Below, piece after piece: positions 1-6,661 of a stretch of DNA of 7,082 nt. Numbering within the stretch: position 1 is the stretch's first letter; each line of letters starts with the position of its first letter. The stretch is from the NCBI GenBank assembly GCA_964625145.1, contig CAZVAQ010000172.1:1-7082 (forward strand), in the 5' to 3' direction. The notes under the pieces were generated by a model. That model made no database searches and was not told the DNA's origin. It was given only the letters and a program-made list of their open reading frames with translations. Made by a program: the position numbers and the translations under genes. This stretch comes from CAYTRP01 sp964625145 (GTDB taxonomy: Bacteria; Sumerlaeota; Sumerlaeia; SLMS01; JAHLLQ01).

Positions 1-1
1 C

Positions 2-346
2 ATGTGCGGCAATTGCTGCCGAGGGGATGGGTATGTCGTGCTGACGGAAGAGGACATCGCGGGGATGGCCGGGCGGTTGGACCTGGAGCGCGAGATGTTC
101 CTCAAAACTTTCGCCCGCTGGGAGCCCAGGATGCGCAAGTGGATCCTGCAGGATCAGGAGGATCCCCTCAAGAGCTGCATCTTCCTGCTGCCCGACCAAT
201 CTTGCGCCGTCCATGAGGACAAGCCCAAGCAATGCCGCGAGTTCCCCTTCAGGTGGCGCTCGCCCAATATCGCCGAGTACTGCGAGGGGTGGCGGGCCAT
301 GATCGGCCTCCCCCCGGCGGAGAAGCAGACGATGACGGAAGAGTAA
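2..346 (+). CDS. YkgJ-family cysteine cluster protein, 5' partial
   Basis: Small cysteine-rich protein of the YkgJ / CxxCxxCC family, annotated in databases as putative zinc- or iron-chelating. The biochemical role of the family is not settled. The visible part is 114 residues. It begins with the family signature CxxCC (C2, C5, C6), followed by the typical GDGYVVLTEEDI segment. Further cysteines at 59, 68, 78 and 94 lie in the usual family pattern, including the SCAVHEDKPKQCREFPF block, which is highly characteristic. The ATG at the window edge is probably an internal Met just before the first cysteine, because family members normally have some residues ahead of CxxCC; the true start is likely upstream of the window. 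It ends with TAA and a charged tail. No membrane segment or signal peptide is visible. The next gene is 195 bp away, so it is probably not in the permease operon. The family call is firm; the substrate is unknown. Confidence 0.88.
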   Translation: MCGNCCRGDGYVVLTEEDIAGMAGRLDLEREMFLKTFARWEPRMRKWILQDQEDPLKSCIFLLPDQSCAVHEDKPKQCREFPFRWRSPNIAEYCEGWRAMIGLPPAEKQTMTEE

Positions 347-365
347 GGCAGGAGGATGAAGGATA

Positions 366-393
366 AAGGACTTGGATCGTCCTTGCCGGTTTT
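366..393 (+). terminator. Weak terminator-like hairpin after the YkgJ-family gene
   Basis: AAGGAC (366-371) and GTCCTT (379-384) form a perfect 6-bp stem with a 7-nt loop, followed by GCCGG and a short TTTT run (390-393). It lies 19 bp after the upstream stop codon, where a terminator would be expected. The stem is short and the T-run is offset by five bases, so this is a weak call. Apart from this and a purine-rich stretch (351-370), nothing convincing is visible in the 347-541 gap; no clear -35/-10 pair for the permease operon was found. Confidence 0.25.
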
Positions 394-541
394 CCTCTGT
401 AAGCTCTGTGCTTCATACTCTCTCCGCCCGAAGTTCAGCCCCCTCCGGAATGCGCTTGCGGCCTTTGGGTGCCGTTCTTACGCGTGACCCCTGCCCTGCC
501 CGGGGCTGCGACGCCATTCCCGACGTCTATGCGGGGCCGCC

Positions 542-1564
542 ATGACGACGCGCCGTTCGCGCCGAATCCGCGAAAACCTGGAAGCCGCCGCCTATCTCGC
601 TCCAGCGGGCATCATCCTGCTTGTCTTCTGGTTCATGCCCGTCCTGCTGACCCTCGGGATCAGTTTCTTTGATGCCACGGCCCTGACGCCGGTCGAGGAG
701 ATGAACTTCGTTGGCCCGGCCCAATATGCCCGCGGGTTCCAGGACGAGCAGTTCGTCCAGTCCATCTGGAACACCGCCAATTACGCGATCTACCATATCC
801 CGCCGACACTGGTGCTGGCGCTGCTGGTGGCGATGCTGCTGAACACGGGCGTGCAGGGACGCGCGTTCTTCCGTACGGCGTTCTTCCTGCCATACGTCAC
901 CACTTGGGTCGCCATCGCCATTGTGTGGAACTACGTGTATCATCGCGACGTGGGGCTGGCGAACTACCTGCTCAGCTTCATCCAGAAGAACATCCTCGGC
1001 ATGGAACCAGCCCGGGTGAATTGGCTGGGCGAGGCCAGCGGCATCTGGGAGATCGCCATCTGGCAACACCTGGGCATCGACGTGCGGTCGTGGGGTTTGC
1101 CCGGAGGATCGCACAACATCCTCACGGGGCCGAGTCTTGCGCTCTTCTCAATCGTCATCACCAGCATATGGCGCGATATCGGCTACTTCATGGTGATATT
1201 TCTGGCGGGATTGCAAAACATCGACAAGTCTTACTACGAGGCCGCCTCCATCGACGGCGCCTCCGCGTGGCAAAAGTTCCGCACCATCACCTTTCCGCTT
1301 CTCTCGCCGGTCACTTTCTTCCTGCTCATCATCTCCATGATCCATGCGTTCATGGAGTTCGTGCCCATGTACATCATGACGCCCAACGGCGGGCCGGCTT
1401 ACTCCACCGCGCCAATGGTCTTCCATCTCTACATGGTCGGCTTCACGGGCCAGTGGGAACTGAGCTACGCCGCGTCACTCGCCTACATCCTGACGATGTT
1501 CATCCTCGCGCTGACGCTGCTGCAGAATCTGCTAGTGGGCCGCAAAGTGGAGTACGACAACTGA
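542..1564 (+). CDS. Carbohydrate ABC transporter permease, MalF/UgpA-like (CUT1)
   Basis: Inner-membrane permease subunit of a binding-protein-dependent importer, most like the CUT1 sugar / glycerol-3-phosphate group (MalF, UgpA, LacF-type). It is 340 residues, against roughly 290-310 for most single-domain members. About six membrane segments are visible: 17-42, 81-103, 113-133, 199-222, 255-277 and 306-332. The cytoplasmic EAA loop that docks the ATPase is clear at 231-256 (YYEAASIDGASAWQKF, then ITFPLLSP). The extra length lies mainly at about 159-196, between membrane segments 3 and 4, in a Trp- and Gly-rich extracytoplasmic loop. The ATG at 542 is the first ATG in this frame after the in-frame stop at 485-487. 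No Shine-Dalgarno is visible before it. Its TGA overlaps the ATG of the next permease by one base, so the two are surely co-translated. Substrate cannot be read from the sequence; no binding protein or ATPase gene is in the window. Confidence 0.93.
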   Translation: MTTRRSRRIRENLEAAAYLAPAGIILLVFWFMPVLLTLGISFFDATALTPVEEMNFVGPAQYARGFQDEQFVQSIWNTANYAIYHIPPTLVLALLVAMLLNTGVQGRAFFRTAFFLPYVTTWVAIAIVWNYVYHRDVGLANYLLSFIQKNILGMEPARVNWLGEASGIWEIAIWQHLGIDVRSWGLPGGSHNILTGPSLALFSIVITSIWRDIGYFMVIFLAGLQNIDKSYYEAASIDGASAWQKFRTITFPLLSPVTFFLLIISMIHAFMEFVPMYIMTPNGGPAYSTAPMVFHLYMVGFTGQWELSYAASLAYILTMFILALTLLQNLLVGRKVEYDN

Positions 1565-2748
1565 TGCCACTCGCCAACGGCCAACTGTCGGTGTTGCTCG
1601 TGATCGGCGTGAATGCCGCGCTGGTGGCGGTCCTCATCTGGATGCGGATGTTGGCACGACCAAAGGGTTCCATCCTGCGTCTGCGCCGGCGGTTGGAGGC
1701 CTTCCTCCTATACGAGGCCCTCATCCTTTCCTCCCTCGTCATGCTGGTACCCTTCTATTGGATGCTCGTGACCTCCTTCAAGGACCGCGAGACCGCCAAC
1801 GCATTCCCGCCTGTATGGACGCCGGCGCGCGTGCAGTACACGGCCATCGATACCGAGACTGGCAACGCGGTGCCTGTGCGCCTGCTCGGCGTGCAGCGCG
1901 AAGAGGGACAACTCGTCCCCGCTGTCCCCGAGAGCGAGATGGAGTTCCGCGCTGTCCGCGATGGGGAATACTCCATCACGCGCGAGGTACCCATCGAGGG
2001 TGCGCGCCTAATGATGGTCGACCCGAGGCTCCTTCAATCCGACCTGGTGACGAGCCTCGACGGGCGCAACTTCATCCGTGCCTGGTACGCGCCGGAAGTC
2101 GCCACGCGCGGCGCCGTCAATTTCGGCAACGCGTTCTGGGTGTCGGTCTACACCGGCGTCCTGGTCACGCTCGGCACGCTCTTCACCAGCGCGCTGGCGG
2201 CCTTTGCGTTTGCCAAGATGACCTTCGTCGGCAAGGGGCTCTTCTTCTATATCGTGCTGCTTACCATGATGATCCCCGGCCAGGTGCTGCTGATTCCAAA
2301 CTTCCTCACACTGAGCATGCTCGGTTGGCTGGACACGCCGATGGCATTGGTCGCGCCTTTCCTCGCATCGGTTTTCACCATCTTCCTCATGCGTCAGTTT
2401 TTCATGACCGTGCCGGATGATCTGTGGGACGCCGCGCAGATTGACGGCGCCGGCCGTTTCCGGTTCCTGTGGCAGATCGTCGCGCCGCTCTCCAAACCGG
2501 TGTTTGTCACCGCCGGCATCTTCCTTTTCCTTGGCAACTGGAACGCCCTGCTATGGCCGTTGATCGCGACCAGTTCGCCGGAAATGCGCACCCTGATGGT
2601 GGCCCTGCAGACGTTCAACCAGGAGAGCGGCCAGGAGTTCGAGCTGCTCATGGCTGCCTCGACCATGGCGGTCCTGCCGATCATCATCCTCTTCTTCCTG
2701 CTCCAACGCTTCTTCATCGCCGGCATCGCGCGCACGGGATTGAAGTGA
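1564..2748 (+). CDS. Carbohydrate ABC transporter permease, MalG/UgpE-like, with extracytoplasmic insert
   Basis: Second permease of the same importer, MalG/UgpE/LacG-like, expected to pair with the preceding permease in the membrane. It is 394 residues, where the family is usually about 270-300. The MalG-type core is clear: VPFYWMLVTSFK at 62-73, membrane segments near 47-70, 191-219, 225-250, 257-280, 310-333 and 362-386, the EAA loop at 286-313 (DLWDAAQIDGAGRFRF, then IVAPLSKP), and the usual C-terminal QRFFIAGIARTGLK. Two additions stand out. First, a hydrophobic helix at 8-27 precedes the basic stretch that normally begins these proteins. Second, about 75-80 polar residues (about 90-168) sit between FPPVWTP and the NFIRAW segment, on the outer side of the membrane. 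The start at 1564 is chosen because TGATG overlaps the upstream stop; Met27 or Met29 (1642, 1648) are less likely because the upstream helix reads as coding. Transport function is firm; substrate is unknown. Confidence 0.92.
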   Translation: MPLANGQLSVLLVIGVNAALVAVLIWMRMLARPKGSILRLRRRLEAFLLYEALILSSLVMLVPFYWMLVTSFKDRETANAFPPVWTPARVQYTAIDTETGNAVPVRLLGVQREEGQLVPAVPESEMEFRAVRDGEYSITREVPIEGARLMMVDPRLLQSDLVTSLDGRNFIRAWYAPEVATRGAVNFGNAFWVSVYTGVLVTLGTLFTSALAAFAFAKMTFVGKGLFFYIVLLTMMIPGQVLLIPNFLTLSMLGWLDTPMALVAPFLASVFTIFLMRQFFMTVPDDLWDAAQIDGAGRFRFLWQIVAPLSKPVFVTAGIFLFLGNWNALLWPLIATSSPEMRTLMVALQTFNQESGQEFELLMAASTMAVLPIIILFFLLQRFFIAGIARTGLK

Positions 2749-2924
2749 CCCGCAGGCTGGACGCGCCCAACCCTCCCTGCCGCCTCATCTGGGCCTTGCA
2801 TGGCAAGTTGGATTGTGGCACTCTCCCACTTGTATCGAGAGGGCGGATGCGGTCAATCACCTGACTTGTTTGCAACACTAACTTTGGAGCCAACTTTCCG
2901 CTCATCGCATCCATCGCTCTCGCC

Positions 2925-2951
2925 TTGCGGCGCATTAGGCCTTCATATAAC
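2925..2951 (+). promoter_or_regulatory. Possible promoter giving a leaderless or near-leaderless transcript
   Basis: TATAAC (2946-2951) matches the -10 consensus at five of six positions, and TTGCGG (2925-2930) is a poor -35 with a 15-bp spacer. Only eight bases separate the -10 from the glycosyltransferase ATG at 2960, so initiation at the usual distance would fall at or within a few bases of the start codon. There is no Shine-Dalgarno before that ATG, which agrees with leaderless translation. The rest of the 2749-2959 gap holds only small weak hairpins (for example CTTGC/GCAAG at 2795-2807) and no clear terminator for the permease operon. Confidence 0.35.
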
Positions 2952-2959
2952 ACTTCCCC

Positions 2960-4222
2960 ATGCGCATCCTTGTCCTTTCCCCCGATCCGCTTCCGCTTCC
3001 CGGCATGCCGGTGCGCCCCTTGGGTTTGCGGGCGTGGAGCCTTGCGTTCGGTCTTCGTTCTGCCCGCATGGCCGATGTCCACATCGCGTGTCCGGCGCGC
3101 GATGGCGTTGAGTTGCCACCCATTCCGGACTTGCATACTTTTCAGAGTGGCGGCGAAGCGGCCCTCATCGATTCCATCAAGCCCGACGTGCTTCTGACCG
3201 TCTCGCCGTCGGGCCTTCTCGCGCTTCCAGATGTTCAGTGCCCCACCATCCTCGATGTGTCGCGCCTTCAGGCCACGGCCAAGGGCGTTGCGACGATTCG
3301 CAAGGCACTTGCCCGCGCCGACCTCGTGACGTGTGCAACGCCAACGGCCGCCCATTTCCTTACTCCACTCATGATCGAGTCGGGCTTTGAACAGCGCAAA
3401 CCGACGATCATCGCGCTATGCCTCGCTCCGGATCAACCGCCCGTCGCATCGCGCAAGGGGAACCCGGCCGTCCTGGCTTTGCGTCTCGACAGCGACTACA
3501 CTGCGGAGGAGGTGGAATCGCTCCGTGCCGTCGTTGAAGGAAAATCCGGTGCCACTCTCGAGGTCATTGCGCGATCCGATGAGGTCACTTTCGACAACCT
3601 GTTGATGCGGCTGACGAAGGCCGACCTTGCGATCACCATGCGGCCGGATGGGGAATTGCGTGCGATCAATCCGTGCGATGCAACGCTGCTGGCCATGTGG
3701 GCGGGTGTTCCTGTCATTCACGATGCGGACGACCCGCTCACCAATGCGATCGCTGCCGACCGTGCCGGTTGGTGCGCCGAGGATGATCTGCCACGCGTGA
3801 TTGGTCGATTGCTGGCAAAGCCCGACGACGTGCGCCGCCGCGCGCCGCGCGCCGCGGAGCTGGTGCGCAACTCGTACACGTGGAACAACGCGGTCGCGCC
3901 GCTCGTGGAGTGGCTCAACGCAGGGCCGAAGCGCCGTGACAAGGGAGCGACTACAGAACTGCAAAGTGCACTACCAGCAGCTCGAAAGACCCGGCTCCGT
4001 GCGGGGGAAGTCTCCGCGGCGGTCTCTCCACTGGGACGCATCTCCTACGCACCGCCCCCCGCCGCACCGGAAAAGGCAACGACCGTCAGCATGGGCGTGA
4101 CGATTCTGGCGATGGCATTGCTGCTTCCCATCGGCGTGATGCTGCTTCTGCTGTTCGGCATCGCTGAATTGCTGCGCCCGTTCCTTGCAGTTGGATCAAA
4201 GAAGAGGCTTCCGCGCCGATGA
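2960..4222 (+). CDS. Divergent GT4-like glycosyltransferase with C-terminal membrane anchor
   Basis: Probable GT-B-fold glycosyltransferase related to family 4, of the kind found in polysaccharide and O-antigen clusters; 420 residues. The N-terminus MRILVLSPDPLPLPG with RPLGLRAWSLAFGLRSA at 19-35 fits the acceptor-side Rossmann domain. DVLLTVSPSGLLALP (76-90), ADLVTCATPTA (120-130) and the nucleotide-sugar-side block LLAMWAGVPVIHDADDP (243-259) follow in the usual order, ending with the SYTWNNAVAPLVEWL segment (305-319). The canonical EX7E acidic pair is not evident: the residue expected to be the second Glu, before AMxxG, is Leu244, so activity or donor handling may be altered. After a Pro/Ala-rich, low-complexity linker (about 321-376) comes one strong membrane helix (377-405) and a basic tail (KKRLPRR), suggesting anchoring by the C-terminus. 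No signal peptide. Its stop overlaps the nadE start by four bases (ATGA). Donor and acceptor sugars cannot be inferred. Confidence 0.72.
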   Translation: MRILVLSPDPLPLPGMPVRPLGLRAWSLAFGLRSARMADVHIACPARDGVELPPIPDLHTFQSGGEAALIDSIKPDVLLTVSPSGLLALPDVQCPTILDVSRLQATAKGVATIRKALARADLVTCATPTAAHFLTPLMIESGFEQRKPTIIALCLAPDQPPVASRKGNPAVLALRLDSDYTAEEVESLRAVVEGKSGATLEVIARSDEVTFDNLLMRLTKADLAITMRPDGELRAINPCDATLLAMWAGVPVIHDADDPLTNAIAADRAGWCAEDDLPRVIGRLLAKPDDVRRRAPRAAELVRNSYTWNNAVAPLVEWLNAGPKRRDKGATTELQSALPAARKTRLRAGEVSAAVSPLGRISYAPPPAAPEKATTVSMGVTILAMALLLPIGVMLLLLFGIAELLRPFLAVGSKKRLPRR

Positions 4223-6222
4223 CCTGGATTCGCATTGCCGCTGCAACCGTGAACCAGACGCCCATGGATTGGGAGGGCAACGTCGCGCGTTGCCGCGCCG
4301 CGGTTGATCAGGCGCGCAGAGAGGGCGCGGAGATCGTCGTCTTGCCGGAACTGGCCATTACCGGCTACGGTTGCGAGGACGCCTTTCATGGCATCGCGCA
4401 CACCGAACGCGCGATGAGGCACTTGGAGGAGTTTGGCAAGTGCACACGCGGACTGGTGGTCATCGTCGGCACTCCATTGCGTCTGCAGCATGGCTTGTAC
4501 AATGGCGCGGCCGTGTTCGCGGATGGCAGGCTCGTCGGCATCGTTTGCAAGCAGAACCTCGCCGGCGATGGTGTGCATTACGAGCCGCGCTGGTTCCGCC
4601 CATGGCGGCGGGGGAGCGTTGTCTACACGCAGGTTGGTGATGCGGAGATTCCCGTTGGCGACTTGATGTTTGACTTTGGCGGTGTGCGGCTTGGCATCGA
4701 GATTTGCGAGGATGCCTGGGTCGCTGATCGTCCCGCCGTGCAGCTCGCACGCGCGGGCGTTGATATCGTCGCCGTGCCAACCGCGTCGCACTTTGCCTTT
4801 GGCAAGGGCCGCACACGCGAGCGCCTCATTGCGGAATCCTCGCGCGCCACCGCGTCGTGCTATGTCTTTGCGAACCTGCTCGGAAACGAAGCCGGCCGCA
4901 TGATTTTTCCGGGCGACCGGGTCATCGCCGTGCATGGCGAAACCGTCGCGCGGGGCGAGCGACTCTCTTTCCGCGAATGGTCTGTCATCTCCGCCGTCGT
5001 GGATGTCGATCTGCTTCGCATGCGCCGGCAGCGGACGATGAGCCTCAAGTCAAACGACGACGCGATGCATTTGGAACGGGTCGCGTGGAGATGGCGCGGT
5101 TCTTCGCAGACCCCCACCTCACCCATTGGTCCGCCGGTGGAATGGGAGCAGGGAACCGACCTCAAGGCAGAGGAATTCAGCCGCGCCGTTGCGCTGGGCC
5201 TCTTCGACTACATGCGCAAGAGCCGCAGCCGTGGCTTTGTCGTTTCGCTAAGTGGCGGCGCGGACTCTGCTGCGGTGGCGGCACTGGCGTCACTGGCGAT
5301 TCGCATGGCGCGCGCGGAACTCGGCGACAAGGAGGTGGCCAGACGCCTCTCCTACCTGAAGCTCGATCTCGCCAGCGCCTCCGGCGGACTGCTGGACACG
5401 GTCTACCAGGCGTCTGCCAACAGCGGCGATTTCACCCGCAAGGCGGCCGCCACCATCGCGCAGGGCATCGGCGCGCGACACAGCGAGTGGGACATCCAGG
5501 CGATGGTGGAGCACGCCACCTCCATGGTCGAGTCGACGCTCGGGCGGAAGATGACCTGGGGCGATGATGACATCGCGCTGCAGAACATCCAGGCACGCGT
5601 GCGCGCGCCGGGCGTGTGGATGCTGGCGAATGTGCGCAATGCGCTGTTGCTCTCCACCAGCAACCGCAGCGAAGCAGCGGTGGGCTATGCGACGATGGAC
5701 GGCGACACATCGGGCTCCATCGCCCCCATCGCCGGCATCGACAAGAATTACCTTCGCACGTGGCTGAAGTGGCTGAGCGAAACCGGCCCCCAGGGGATCG
5801 GCCCGATCCCGCAGGTTGCGGTCCTGCTGGAAGCTCCACCAACCGCGGAACTGCGCCCGCCGCACCGCAAGCAGACGGACGAGGCAGACCTGATGCCCTA
5901 TGACCTGCTGGATGCGATCGAGGGCCTTGCCATTCGCGACCGCCTGGAACCGGCGGAGGTTCTGGCCCATTTGAAGGACGCGTGGAGCAAACGCGTTGGT
6001 GGCGAGAAGGCGCTTCGCGGATTCATCACGCGCTTCTATCGGCTCTGGGCGCGCAACCAATGGAAGCGCGAGCGCTACGCCCCAAGCTTCCATCTCGACG
6101 ACAAGAACCTCGACCCCAAGACATGGTGCCGCTTCCCCATCCTCAGTGGCGGATTCGACGAGGAACTGGGCGAGATCGCGCCGCCAAAATACACTGATGG
6201 TCGCAAGAAAAATCAAGAATGA
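4219..6222 (+). CDS. nadE: Glutamine-dependent NAD+ synthetase
   Basis: Catalyses the last step of NAD+ biosynthesis: ATP-dependent amidation of nicotinic acid adenine dinucleotide, using ammonia released from glutamine. It is 667 residues, the usual length for the two-domain glutamine-dependent form. Residues 1 to about 290 are the nitrilase-like glutaminase, with the triad Glu44 (LPELAITGYGCED), Lys111 (CKQNLAGDGVHYE) and Cys163 (EICEDAW). From about 315 comes the synthetase domain, with the ATP-pyrophosphatase loop SGGADS (345-350), STSNRSEAAVGYATMDGDTSG (479-499), the ELRPPHRKQTDE segment (544-555) and the C-terminal KRERYAPSFHLDDKNLDPKTW block (616-636). All hallmark residues look intact. 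These motifs resemble the large eukaryote-like subtype more than the short ammonia-only bacterial enzyme. The ATG lies 11 bases after a GAAGAGG ribosome-binding-like sequence (4201-4207) and overlaps the upstream stop as ATGA. It is cytoplasmic and ends 34 bp before the convergent hicB. Confidence 0.97.
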   Translation: MTWIRIAAATVNQTPMDWEGNVARCRAAVDQARREGAEIVVLPELAITGYGCEDAFHGIAHTERAMRHLEEFGKCTRGLVVIVGTPLRLQHGLYNGAAVFADGRLVGIVCKQNLAGDGVHYEPRWFRPWRRGSVVYTQVGDAEIPVGDLMFDFGGVRLGIEICEDAWVADRPAVQLARAGVDIVAVPTASHFAFGKGRTRERLIAESSRATASCYVFANLLGNEAGRMIFPGDRVIAVHGETVARGERLSFREWSVISAVVDVDLLRMRRQRTMSLKSNDDAMHLERVAWRWRGSSQTPTSPIGPPVEWEQGTDLKAEEFSRAVALGLFDYMRKSRSRGFVVSLSGGADSAAVAALASLAIRMARAELGDKEVARRLSYLKLDLASASGGLLDTVYQASANSGDFTRKAAATIAQGIGARHSEWDIQAMVEHATSMVESTLGRKMTWGDDDIALQNIQARVRAPGVWMLANVRNALLLSTSNRSEAAVGYATMDGDTSGSIAPIAGIDKNYLRTWLKWLSETGPQGIGPIPQVAVLLEAPPTAELRPPHRKQTDEADLMPYDLLDAIEGLAIRDRLEPAEVLAHLKDAWSKRVGGEKALRGFITRFYRLWARNQWKRERYAPSFHLDDKNLDPKTWCRFPILSGGFDEELGEIAPPKYTDGRKKNQE

Positions 6223-6277
6223 GGGTGGAGCACAATGTCGATGGAGAGTTGTGAAATCAACCCGCCGCGACCATCAG
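6194..6277. repeat. 11-bp inverted repeat spanning the nadE/hicB convergent ends
   Basis: CTGATGGTCGC at 6194-6204, in the last codons of nadE, is perfectly complementary to GCGACCATCAG at 6267-6277, in the last codons of hicB. The 62-nt spacer contains both stop codons. The arms do not extend beyond 11 bp. There is no T-run next to either arm, so it is not a classical terminator. It may be chance, or a structure shared by the two convergent messages. Confidence 0.35.
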
Positions 6278-6463
6278 CACCTTCGATGGCTGTGGAATAG
6301 CCTGGCCCTGCTCCCGCATGGCTTCCAGATGCAGGGCAATCGCCTCTCGCATTAGCTCCCGAACTTCATCCTCACTTTCACCAACAGCGACGCACCCGGG
6401 AAGATCGGGGGCATATGCCCCCCAAGTAAGCTCTCCGCGTTCAATGATTACTGGAAACTCCAT
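6257..6463 (-). CDS. hicB: HicB-family antitoxin, short form
   Basis: Antitoxin of the type II HicAB system, expected to bind and neutralise the HicA RNase. It is 68 residues: residues 3-25 carry the HicB signature (FPVIIERGELTWGAYAPDLPGC), followed by VAVGESEDEVRELMREAIALHLEAMREQG (26-54), the helix typical of the partial RNase-H-like fold. The protein ends soon after this fold, with no C-terminal ribbon-helix-helix or helix-turn-helix as found in longer HicB proteins. It may therefore not bind DNA on its own. The ATG at 6463 is preceded on the minus strand by AGAGGG eight bases away, a plausible ribosome-binding site that overlaps the hicA stop codon. It lies 12 bp after hicA in the common hicA-hicB order and is convergent with nadE. 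Confidence 0.9.
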   Translation of the reverse strand: MEFPVIIERGELTWGAYAPDLPGCVAVGESEDEVRELMREAIALHLEAMREQGQAIPQPSKVLMVAAG

Positions 6464-6465
6464 TC

Positions 6466-6475
6466 AGGGCGCCCT
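6466..6475. repeat. Perfect 10-bp palindrome between hicA and hicB
   Basis: AGGGCGCCCT occupies almost the whole 12-bp gap between the hicA stop and the hicB ATG, and includes part of the likely hicB ribosome-binding site. With no spacer it can only form a very short hairpin, so a dimeric protein-binding site is the more plausible role, if it has any. Confidence 0.3.
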
Positions 6476-6661
6476 CTATTCAAGACCAGCTTGCTTCAAT
6501 ATGCTCTTGAGCGTGCCTGTCGGGATGTCAAGTCCCGGTTTGCCGGCTACCGTAACCGTTCCCGCTTTTGTGGGGTGCTGCAATTGACGATGGCTGCCCT
6601 TTGTGCGGACCACAAACCAGCCATCGTCATGCAGCATCTTCAGGGCATCCCGGACTTTCAC
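6476..6661 (-). CDS. hicA: HicA-family mRNA interferase toxin
   Basis: Toxin of the HicAB pair: a small double-stranded-RNA-binding-fold protein that cleaves mRNA and blocks translation when not held by HicB. It is 61 residues from the GTG at 6661, the normal family length. It starts VKVRDALKMLHDDGWFVVRTK and continues GSHRQLQHPTKAGTVTVAG, with the catalytic His at 24 in the conserved GSHRQ motif, then DIPTGTLKSILKQAGLE at the C-terminus. All core motifs are intact, so it looks active. A longer reading from an ATG at 6745 exists, but GTG at 6661 is preferred because it matches the family start exactly and forms a GTGA overlap with the stop of the upstream gene. No Shine-Dalgarno precedes the GTG, so translation probably depends on coupling to that gene. 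Confidence 0.92.
   Translation of the reverse strand: MKVRDALKMLHDDGWFVVRTKGSHRQLQHPTKAGTVTVAGKPGLDIPTGTLKSILKQAGLE

Noticed and set aside
356..487. 43-codon open frame after AGGAGG in the 347-541 gap
   Set aside because: The AGGAGG directly abuts the ATG, leaving no spacing for a ribosome, and the peptide has no recognisable feature; it also overlaps the terminator-like hairpin.
527..1114. 195-residue open frame on the minus strand inside the first permease
   Set aside because: Antisense shadow of a high-GC gene; the composition is Arg-, His- and Asp-rich with no domain, while the plus strand encodes a clear permease.
904..1563. Upstream in-frame extension of the second permease (220 extra codons)
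   Set aside because: This stretch overlaps the well-supported first permease in another frame, its translation is low-complexity and rich in Arg and His, and the TGATG junction at 1564 gives a clean start.
2795..2843. Small hairpins (CTTGC/GCAAG and CTCTC/GAGAG) after the second permease as a terminator
   Set aside because: The stems are only 5 bp and neither is followed by a T-run.
2714..3355. 213-residue minus-strand frame across the intergenic region and the glycosyltransferase start
   Set aside because: The composition is dominated by Arg, Gly and Lys with no motif, and it overlaps the GT N-terminus on the other strand.
4045..4935. 296-residue minus-strand frame
   Set aside because: It lies opposite the nitrilase domain of nadE, whose catalytic residues are unmistakable; the antisense translation shows no family features.
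5290..6216. 308-residue minus-strand frame
   Set aside because: Antisense of the NAD synthetase domain; length is explained by the GC-rich codon pattern of nadE.
6235..6300. 21-codon open frame after GGGTGGAG between nadE and hicB
   Set aside because: Very short, runs antisense into the end of hicB, and has no supporting feature.
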